From the NCBI GenBank assembly GCA_964537715.1, contig CAZIAH010000022.1, forward strand, positions 1 through 43,313: DNA of 43,313 nt, in the 5' to 3' direction. This stretch comes from CAZTZL01 sp964537715 (GTDB taxonomy: Bacteria > Zhuqueibacterota > QNDG01 > DSAB01). Numbering within the stretch: position 1 is the first letter of the stretch; each line of letters opens with the position of its first letter. Shown piece by piece: positions 1 through 8,400 of the stretch. The translations under genes and the position numbers were made by a program. Under the pieces are notes generated by a model. That model saw nothing but the letters and a program-made list of their open reading frames with translations, was not told the DNA's origin and did no database searches.

Positions 1-222
1 TCTTTTGCAATGGGTAAATAGGGCAGTTGGGTTTAAGTTTCTACTGTGTACAAAATTAGTGTACAAAATAGTGTTTAAGTCATTGAAAATAAAGGTGAAA
101 TGATTTGACTGGGAGTCAAGAGGCCTTCAATCTAATTACCAAAAAAATATAGATTTCAGTATATGTTTTCGTATACAGAAAAAGATCCATTGTTAATAGG
201 GCTAAATTCTTGTTTTTTTCTT
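1..222. other. Gene-free AT-rich flank with short repeats
   Basis: No credible coding region is seen here. Two tandem copies of a 12-13 bp unit, GTGTACAAAAT(T)A, occupy 46-58 and 59-70. A small palindrome, TTGACT-ggg-AGTCAA, sits at 105-119. Both could be remnants of mobile or regulatory sequence, but nothing ties them to a neighbouring gene. Confidence 0.4.
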
Positions 223-503
223 GCTCCCATGGTCTCCGTGGGAGCGAATTGATAAACGTTCCTACGTAAATATAAAACCTCCCAGGGAGCTCCGAGCTCC
301 CGGGGAGGTCTACAATTGTCGGGCCCGCCTGAGGCGGGTCCGCTACGGGATTTTTGGTCTCCACCTAAAAATACAATAAAACCAATCCGCCTTTGGCGGA
401 GAACTCTATTTTTACAATTGAACAGAGCTTTACTATCCTATCTAGTCGGGGCGGTCGGATTTCCCGCCAAAAAGATTGACGGGTTCGCCTCCGGCGAAGA
501 ACC
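223..503. repeat. Cluster of five palindromic repeats
   Basis: Five hairpin-forming units follow one another. They are GCTCCCA/TGGGAGC at 223-245, a 33-bp near-perfect palindrome at 277-309 (ACCTCCC-a-GGGAGCT, loop CCG, and its complement), CCCGCC-tga-GGCGGG at 324-338, TCCGCC-ttt-GGCGGA at 386-400, and TTCGCC-tcc-GGCGAA at 484-498 with extra GGTTC/GAACC pairing outside. The last three share a CCGCCnnnGGCGG-type core that recurs at 1142-1156 and in degenerate form near 25490, 29970 and 34957. This is a dispersed REP-like family. The unit at 386-400 is followed, on the minus strand, by a T-rich stretch and might end the tRNA-Pro transcript. Confidence 0.7.
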
Positions 504-558
504 GATCGATTATCGATTTTGAAATGAACTAAAAAGTATTGTCGGGGCGGTCGGATTT
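445..558 (-). repeat. Duplicated tRNA-Pro 3' end enclosing a 78-bp element
   Basis: The 18-mer GTCGGGGCGGTCGGATTT occurs at 541-558, where it is the T-arm/acceptor 3' end of the tRNA-Pro gene plus one flanking base. It occurs again, identical, at 445-462. The 78 bp between them (463-540) hold an AT-rich half and the GTTCGCC/GGCGAAGAAC palindrome. The second tRNA-Pro gene has the same arrangement at 25466-25575. Direct repeats of a tRNA 3' end are the usual mark of integration into a tRNA gene, here with a very small insert. Confidence 0.6.
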
Positions 559-616
559 GAACCGACGGCCTCATCGTCCCGAACGATGCGCGCTGACCGA
601 ACTGCGCTACGCCCCG
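542..616 (-). tRNA. tRNA-Pro: tRNA-Pro (anticodon CGG)
   Basis: Read on the minus strand this folds as a complete cloverleaf. The acceptor stem is CGGGGCG/CGCCCCG with discriminator A, and U8-A9 precede the D-arm. The anticodon stem is CATCG/CGATG around loop TTCGGGA, giving anticodon CGG, and the T-arm is GTCGG-TTCAAAT-CCGAC. The 3' CCA is not encoded. The 5' end overlaps the last 10 bases of the upstream membrane-protein gene, whose TAG stop is tRNA bases 8-10, so tRNA and mRNA must be cut from one transcript or made from separate promoters. Confidence 0.95.
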
Positions 617-1125
617 ATTTTCATAATCCCTAAAAAATTAATAACCCCCAGACAGGCCAGTGTGACCACCACACCTGCAATCAAAATGCCGGCGAGAATA
701 CAGGGAATCGCATATTTCAATTTTATCCCGAAAATGAACGCTGCCACGGATCCTGTCCAGCCACCCGTCACAGGCAAAGGAATAGCCACAAATAAAATCA
801 ATCCCAAAGCCTCGTACCGTTCAATCACCTTACCTCTTTTTCTTGTCCGGTTGAAAAGCCATGTAAAAAAACGGTCGAACAACCGATAGCGGCTCAACCA
901 ATTCGAAACCGGTTCCAGCAGGAGCAAAATGGGGATGATCGGAATAAAGTTGCCGATCACTGCGAACAAATAGGCAGTGGGCCAGGAAAGTCCGCCCCCG
1001 ATTGGCGGCGAAGTTAGAGCCCAGGGAATCGCACCCCTTAATTCTGCAATCGGCAGCGTGGCAATCAGCATCGTCACAATCTCTGCCGGAACGTTTTTAA
1101 GAAAATGAACAATCGAATCAACCAT
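607..1125 (-). CDS. Small multi-drug export family membrane protein (COG2426-like)
   Basis: This 172-residue integral membrane protein resembles the 'small multi-drug export protein' family (Sm_multidrug_ex/COG2426). Visible marks are the N-terminal LPIAELRGAIPWAL segment, a long hydrophobic stretch near residues 45-70, a basic cytoplasmic loop (NRTRKRGKVIERY, about 91-103), a GLILFVAIPLPVTGGWTGS segment, and a last membrane helix near 135-165. The length is normal for the family. Transport function is assigned in databases by name only, so the substrate is unknown. The start overlaps the end of the glycosyltransferase gene by 8 bp, indicating translational coupling. The stop codon TAG (609-607) lies within tRNA-Pro, so the last residues (IGA) are encoded by tRNA acceptor-stem bases. 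Confidence 0.8.
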   Translation of the reverse strand: MVDSIVHFLKNVPAEIVTMLIATLPIAELRGAIPWALTSPPIGGGLSWPTAYLFAVIGNFIPIIPILLLLEPVSNWLSRYRLFDRFFTWLFNRTRKRGKVIERYEALGLILFVAIPLPVTGGWTGSVAAFIFGIKLKYAIPCILAGILIAGVVVTLACLGVINFLGIMKIGA

Positions 1126-1831
1126 CGGGATAATTTACCTTTCCGCCGGAGGCGGATCTCTGATTCTCCATAAGAAATTTACAGATCAAACGACAAAAAC
1201 GTATCGTATCCGGCAGACGCCTGATCCTGCTTTTATAGCTCGTGCGGACCACAGGGATGGGACAAAATCCAATCCGGAAACCGCGTTTGATCGCCTTGAC
1301 AAGCAGTTCCGTTTCCGTTTCAAAATGATTCGTATCGAGCGGGATCTCTTCAATAACTCTTCTTCGGATCAGGCGAAATCCACACTGGCTGTCGTAAATA
1401 GCTTGACCCACCATCGATGAGACAATCAGAGAACTCAGTCGATTGGATAAAATCCGGTCCACCGGCATTTGACAAACCCGGAACGGACGCACTCCCATGA
1501 CGAAATCGCATCCGGTTTCCTGCATGACGGATAAAAATGAAGGGATCAAATCCGGATCGTGCTGACCGTCTCCATCCATTGAAATCACACCCTCCAAACC
1601 GTCCGACAATGCCAGTTGAAATCCGCTCTTCAGGGCAGCACCTTTACCCAAATTCGAATCATGGCGGTGCACAACGACGTTGGCTTCTCTGGCAATTTCA
1701 ATTGTTCTGTCCGTGGATCCATCATCAACCACATAGATGTGTCTTCTCGGTACATGAGGGAAACATTTTGAAAGAACACTGCGGAGTTGCCTGCTGATAT
1801 TGTATCCGGGAATGACAATTCCGACTTTCAT
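1118..1831 (-). CDS. Family 2 glycosyltransferase (dolichyl-phosphate-sugar synthase-like)
   Basis: This 237-residue GT-A fold glycosyltransferase has the family hallmarks. They are VGIVIPGYN at the N-terminus, VVDDGSTDRT at about 35-44 (nucleotide-sugar binding), GKGAALKSGF at about 62-71, and MDGDGQHDPD at about 85-94, the metal-binding DxD region. It ends without transmembrane helices, so it resembles the catalytic domain of DPM1/polyprenyl-phosphate glycosyltransferases acting at the cytoplasmic face of the inner membrane. The donor and acceptor cannot be told from sequence. It is the first gene of a two-gene unit with the membrane protein downstream (8-bp overlap). Its C-terminal tail (RSASGGK) is encoded by a copy of the dispersed palindrome at 1142-1156, suggesting that repeat insertion changed the gene's end. 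Confidence 0.88.
   Translation of the reverse strand: MKVGIVIPGYNISRQLRSVLSKCFPHVPRRHIYVVDDGSTDRTIEIAREANVVVHRHDSNLGKGAALKSGFQLALSDGLEGVISMDGDGQHDPDLIPSFLSVMQETGCDFVMGVRPFRVCQMPVDRILSNRLSSLIVSSMVGQAIYDSQCGFRLIRRRVIEEIPLDTNHFETETELLVKAIKRGFRIGFCPIPVVRTSYKSRIRRLPDTIRFCRLICKFLMENQRSASGGKVNYPDG
1142..1156. repeat. Dispersed palindrome inside a gene end
   Basis: TCCGCC-gga-GGCGGA is a perfect 6-bp palindrome with a 3-base loop, matching the core of the hairpin cluster at 324-498. It lies in frame within the last codons of the glycosyltransferase gene and encodes its Ser-Ala-Ser-Gly-Gly stretch. Confidence 0.65.
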
Positions 1832-1919
1832 TCGGAGACTCTATGCCCCACATCTATCCTAAAAAAGAGCAGTATCAAACCACTCAATTCACTTTGATAA
1901 ACAACCGCTGCGAGAATAA

Positions 1920-1939
1920 ACCGGTATATCTGTACCGGT
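1920..1939. promoter_or_regulatory. Inverted repeat, possible activator or repressor site
   Basis: ACCGGTA-N6-TACCGGT is a perfect 7-bp inverted repeat about 320 bp upstream of the sigma-54-type promoter, next to TATAAT at 1943-1948. Bacterial enhancer-binding proteins for sigma-54 bind such palindromes at a distance. It could equally be an operator for a promoter at 1943. No regulator gene is nearby to decide. Confidence 0.35.
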
Positions 1940-2243
1940 CGTTATAATGCCACAAAATATAATCATCTGTTCAATGATTTGCAACCCATTTTTATCCGTT
2001 CGTGGGAAAAATTGAAGTCAGATAAATCCAAAATATTCAATTTTCAAAAGCATTTCAAAATTAAAAGAACAACTGTTACATATTGCATAATTTAATCCTA
2101 CTTTTCCTTACACATTTTTTTGTATCATATTGTTAACGAATCGATATTTTTTAGAAATTATTGCTCCTATCAAGTTCTTAATTAATAAAGGATTACAACT
2201 ATATGGAAAATATGTCATAAATTTAACACATCTGTCTGAAAAG

Positions 2244-2259
2244 TGGTACACCCTTTGCA
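2244..2259 (+). promoter_or_regulatory. Candidate sigma-54 promoter for the surface-protein operon
   Basis: TGGTACACCCTTTGCA matches the sigma-54 (RpoN) consensus TGGCACG-N4-TTGCW in all but two positions. It keeps the required GG (2245-2246) and GC (2257-2258) separated by exactly 10 bp. Transcription would start near 2270 and leave a leader of about 130 nt before the ATG at 2403. If real, expression of the giant adhesin operon needs an enhancer-binding activator, as do many pilus and exopolysaccharide genes. The call rests on the motif alone. Confidence 0.55.
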
Positions 2260-2402
2260 AATATAGAAAAACGAGCTCAAAGTTATATATTTTTAATAAA
2301 TTAACAAGGATCCTTAAACTGTTTAAAACACATCTTAAAACCAATCCGATCTATCGAAAAAATCCACTTCGTCTTTTCCACTTTTTTCTCGGAAAAGTGA
2401 TT

Positions 2403-5400
2403 ATGGGGTTTATCCTCCTTTTGGCCTTTGCGTCATCGGCTTTCGCCCAGCCTGAAATCGATTTGACCGATCCCAACAGCGCTGCTTTTGCCAGCGGCGA
2501 TACATGGGATTGCGGCAGTGTGTATGTCGGAACCAACGGCACCAATCAACAATTCCGGATTTACAACAACGGAACGACAAATCTGACGCTTACTGTGCCT
2601 CTGAGTGTCACAGGCACCGATGCAGGCGAGTTCGAAATCAGACGGCAGCCGAACAGTCCGATCAGCAGCGGGAATAACCAGAGGATGCGGGTTCGAATCG
2701 TCCCCACGTCACTGGGGTCAAAAACCGCCCAGATTCTGATTCCCAACAACGACAGCGATGAAAATCCCTATGTCATCAACCTCACCGGGACCGGCACCGG
2801 ACCCGTTATTTCCGGCACTGTAACGGACGGAACGAACCCGATTGTCGGCGTCACGATCTCTTTTTCCCATGACGGCCTTACCGAAACCACCGACGCCAGT
2901 GGCAATTACAGCCACATGGTGATTAGCGGAATTTCCACAACCATTACGCCGAGCAAAACCGGATATGGAAATTGGACGCCCGCATCCATCACGCTCAACA
3001 ATGTCACCACAGACCAAACCGGTCAGGATTTTCAGGGCACACTGCTCGTTGCGGAAATGGATGTACAAGGCAACGGAGTCTCGATTGCGGACGGCGACGC
3101 CACACCGGATGTCTCAGACGACACCGACTTTGGAAGTGTGAACATCGCCGGCGGAACCGTGTCTCACACATTCACCATTGTAAATAACGGAGGCGCTGAT
3201 TTAAATCTTACCGATCCCTCGCCCTACGTGACCATCGGCGGAACCCACGCTTCGGATTTTACTTTGACGGCCAATCCATCCACACCGATTGCTTCCGGTG
3301 GCGGGACCACCACATTTACCATTCAGTTTGATCCGTCCGCTACTGGATTGAGGAGTGCCACGATCAGCATCGCTAACGACGATTCGGATGAAAATCCCTA
3401 TGATTTCAGTATTCAAGGGACAGGCATTGTTGCACCTGAGATGGATGTCCAGGGCAACTCCACTTCCATTGCGGACGGGGATGCGACACCGGATGTCGCG
3501 GACGATACTGATTTTGGAAGTGCGGACATCACCACGGAAACGGTCTCGCATACGTTCACAATCGAAAATACCGGTAACGGAGTTCTAAATCTTACCGATC
3601 CCTCGCCATACGTGACCATCGGCGGAACCCATGCCGCGGACTTTACTTTGACGGCCAATCCATCCACACCCGTTGCTTCCGGTGGTGGCACAACCACATT
3701 TACCATTCGATTTGATCCGTCGGCAGTTGGGCTTCGAACCGCCTCCATCAGCATTGCCAATGATGATTCGGACGAGAATCCGTATAATTTCAGCATTCAG
3801 GGCACGGGTACTGCGGTCGCTGAGATGGATGTCCAGGGCAACGGCAACTCCATTGCGGACGGGGATGCGACACCGGATGTCGCGGACGATACTGATTTTG
3901 GAAGTGCGGATATCGCAGCAAGCACGGTTTCACACACATTCACCATCGAAAATACCGGCAACGGAGTTTTAAGTCTGACCGACCCTTCACCCTATATCAC
4001 CATCGGCGGCACCCATGCCGCGGACTTTACTTTGACAGCCAATCCAACCACACCCGTTGCTGCGGACGGGGGCACGACCACATTTACCATTGAATTCAAT
4101 CCATCTGCAACAGGATTGCGCACAGCCACGATCAGCATTGCCAATGATGATTCGGATGAGAATCCCTATGATTTTAGTATTCAAGGGACGGGCATTACTG
4201 TACCTGAGATGGATGTCCAAGGCAACTCCACTTCCATTGCGGACGGGGATGCGACACCGGATGTCGCGGATGATACAGATTTTGGAGATGCGGACATTGT
4301 CACCGGATTGGTCTCCCACACTTTTACGATTGAGAATACAGGATCACTCGACCTGAATCTGACCGATCCTTCCCCCTATGTCACCATCGGCGGCACCCAT
4401 GCCTCGGATTTTACTTTGACAGCCAACCCATCCACACCGGTCACCTCAGGGGGAGGCACCACCACATTTACCGTGGAATTCAATCCGTCTGCGACCGGAT
4501 TGCGCACAGCCACGATCAGTATTGCCAACGACGATTCGGATGAAAATCCGTACAACTTCAGCATTCAGGGCAACGGCACATCGGCACCGGAAATGGATGT
4601 ACAGGGCAATGGAAACTCAATTGCAGACGGGGACAATACACCAGGTATATCCGATGACACAGATTACGGAGAAGTGGACACTGCTTCAAACCTTTCGCAT
4701 ACCTTTACCATCGTCAACTCCGGCAGTGCGGATCTGACGCTTTCGGGTTCACCTGCAGTCGTTATCAGCGGCACACATGCCGCGGATTTTACCGTAACCG
4801 TACAGCCCACCAGTCCGGTCACCGCAGGCGGCGGAACAACCACATTTACAGTTCAATTTAGTCCGTCTGCTACAGGATTGAGAACTGCAACGGTCAGTAT
4901 TGACAATGACGATTCCGACGAAAATCCATATAACTTCGACATTCAGGGTACAGGAACCGTTCCGCAAACGCCCTACTCAGGTTCACCGATTGCAGTTCCC
5001 GGCCGGATTGAAGCCGAGGATTATGACAATGGCGGCGAGGGCGTTGCTTATTATGACACCGATACTGGCAACACTGGCGGTCAATACAGAACCGATGATG
5101 TGGATGTGGAAAATTGCGGTGAAGGCGGATACAATGTAGGCTGGATTGCCGCGGGAGAATGGCTGGAATATACAATCAATATAGCGTCCACAGGTTTATA
5201 CGACATTGATGTTCGAGTAGCTGCATTAAACACCGCCGGGAGTTTTCAAATTAGCGTGGACGGTTTTGACAAAACCGGGACACAAACTGCTCCGGTGACC
5301 GGGGGATGGCAGACCTATACAACCGTCACGATTTCCAGTGTATCATTATACGCAGGTCAGCATATCTTAAGATTGAACATGCTCAGCGCAGGATTCAATG

Positions 5401-8400
5401 TCAATTATATGGATCTGATTCTGCTAACTCCAGAAATGGATGTACAGGGCAACTCCACTTCCATTGCGGACGGGGATGCGACACCGGATGTGGCAGACGA
5501 TACAGACTTCGGGAATACGGATGTGACAGGTGGAACCGTCTCGCACACATTCACCATCACAAACAGTGGCGGCGGGCCTTTGAATCTGACCGACCCACCC
5601 CCCTATGTCACCATCGGCGGAACGCACGCCTCCGATTTTACATTGACGGCCAATCCCTCGACGCCGATTGCTCAAGGAGGCGGTACAACCACTTTTACGG
5701 TCCAATTTAATCCTTCGGCTGCGGGATTGAGAACAGCCTCCATCAGCATCGCAAACAATGATCCGGATGAAAATCCTTACAATTTTAGCATACAGGGAAC
5801 CGGTCTTGCCTCTGAAATGGATGTGCAGGGCAACGGGACATCGATTGCGGACGGGGACGGATCACCCGATGTCGCAGACGACACCGATTTCGGAACTGCG
5901 GATATCTCTGGCGGAACCGTCTCGCATACTTTTACGATTGTAAACACCGGCAATGCCGCATTAAATCTGACCGATGCATCCCCCTATGTCACCATCGGTG
6001 GGGCCCATGCAGCAGACTTTACACTCATCGCCAATCCATCCACACCCATCGCTTCAGGCGGCGGTACGACCACTTTCACAATTCAATTTGATCCTTCTGC
6101 CGTGGGGCTTAGAACCGCCACGGTCAGTATCGCAAACGATGATTCCGATGAGAATCCTTATAATTATACGATACAGGGTACCGGCGCTACCCTGCCCGAA
6201 ATGGATGTCCGGGGCAACGGTAATTCTATCGAAGATGGAGACACCACTCCAGACACAGCGGACGACACGGATTTCGGAGGTGTGGATGTCAGCAGCGGTA
6301 CTGTTTCCCATACTTTTACCATTGAAAATACGGGTTCTGTAAATTTGACACTTTCGGGTTCACCCGCCGTTGTGATCAGCGGAACACATGCGGCAGACTT
6401 TACGGTAACCGTTCAGCCGACCAGTCCGGTTGCTTCCGGAGGCGGCACAACGACTTTTACCATCCAGTTCGATCCATCCGCTCCCGGACTGAGAAGCGCA
6501 ACGGCCAGTATCGCAAATGACGATAGCGATGAAAATCCGTATAACTTCAATATTCAGGGAACCGGCTCCGGCGACGGAGAAATGGCAGTCACTGGGAACA
6601 GCATCGAAATCGCAGACGGAGACAATACGCCTTCTTCTACGGACGGAACCGATTTCGGGAATGCAGATATTAGTAGCGGTACGGTTTCTCAGGATTTCTG
6701 GATCGAGAATTCGGGAACCGGAGACCTCCTGTTGACCGGTTCACCCAAAGTTCTCATTCAAGGCACACATGCGGCAGATTTTACAGTGATCTTGCAGCCC
6801 AGCTCACCCATTGCACCGGGTAGTTCGGTTTTGATGACCATCGAGTTTGATCCATCCGCAACCGGTCTTCGTTCCGCTTCGGTCAGTATCGCCAACGACG
6901 ATGCCGATGAAAACCCCTATAATTTCGCTATCCAGGGCACCGGCACAGTGGCACCGGAAATTGACATCAAAGGCAACGGAATCAGCATTGCCAACGGAGA
7001 CAATACACCGGATCCAAGTGATGACACCTATTTCGGTAATGTCGATGTGAACGGAGGTACAGCGGTCATTACCTATACGATTGAGAACCTTGGAAGTGCG
7101 GACCTGACACTGACGGGCTCTCCCTATGTCACAATTCTTGGCGATGCTGCAGCAGATTTTACAGTCACACAGCAGCCTACCTCACCAATTGCATCCGGGA
7201 ACAGCGTGACCTTCGAGATCACATTCGATCCGTCCATGATCGGTAACCGTATGGCAAACATTTCCATAACAAACGATGACGCGGATGAAGATCCATACCT
7301 GTTTGCCATCATGGGCAATGGAATTGGACCCGGTGCCCCATTTGGCTGTGTGCCGAATTTCTATCATGTTTATGAATCGACCGGTAATATTACTTACCTA
7401 AATGCATATACCAATCCATATACCTATACAACGATTGGTATTGCAGGATACCATGTCAATGCTGTCGGCTACAATGTCGAAGACGGTCTGCTCTATGCAC
7501 AGGAATGGGGAAGTGCGATTCCTGGCAATAATATCATCCGAATTGACGCTACAGGATCCATAGTGACTGTGGCTTCGGTCCCCTTTCAATCTGTAAGAGG
7601 GGATTGTGATATTTCTGGCAATTATTATTTCATTAATAATTCCGGAAATCAGGTCGCCTTTTATGATATCAGTACTGGAACAATGAGTTCAACATATAAT
7701 ATAACCGGTTCTACATATCAAGCATTGGACATTGCTTATCGAGCAGCCGATGGACGTTTTTACGGTGTCAATGCAAAAACCTTATACTGCTATAACCCTT
7801 CGGGTAATTCCTGTACCACACTTGCGATCACAGGACGGCTTGCCGAGGATGTGGATAGCGGAATTAACTCGAACAACTTCGGTGCCAGTTGGACAGCAAA
7901 TGACGGTTATCTCTATATCGGTAATAACCAGAGCGGACGTCTCTATAAAGTCAATGTCAGTACCGGTGCCAGTGTCTATGTCGGAACAGGAACAAGCAAT
8001 TTAACGTACAACGACGGTGCTTCCTGTCCTCTGGCTGCTGCTCCACTCCCCACTTCCGGAACCATTGGCAATTTTGTCTGGATCGATTACGACAACAATG
8101 GTCTTCAGGACACAGATGAATTGGGATTGTCGGGTGTCACAGTTTCGATTTACGAAAGCGATGGCACCTTTATCAATTCGACCACAACGGCTGCGGATGG
8201 TTCCTATCAATTCCAGAATCTTTCTCCTTCGGAATATTACCTCATCTTCAGCAATCTGCCTTCCGGATTTCAGTTCACAACCCAGAACGTAGGTGGCAAC
8301 GATGCCATTGACAGCGATGTTGATCCATCCACAGGGCGAACTGCAGATATTACAGTCAGCGTGGGTGTGATCGAAGACTCATGGGACGCCGGTGTGATCA

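Larger units (their letters stand above)
1832..2402. other. Long regulatory region between divergent units
   Basis: These 571 bp separate the divergently transcribed glycosyltransferase and the giant surface-protein operon. Contents are an inverted repeat at 1920-1939, a TATAAT hexamer at 1943-1948 with no convincing -35, a sigma-54-type promoter at 2244-2259, and a leader of about 130 bp with no stop codon in the giant gene's frame from 2130 on. The composition of 1950-2390 is AT-rich. The translation of 2130-2402 does not look like protein, so I treat it as untranslated leader. Confidence 0.6.

Noticed and set aside
2130..2402. N-terminal extension of the giant protein back to the ATG at 2130
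   Set aside because: The 91 extra residues are low-complexity and Lys/Leu/Tyr-rich, would bury the signal peptide, and the sigma-54-type promoter at 2244 would start inside them. ATG 2403 (or GTG 2397) next to the signal peptide is preferred.
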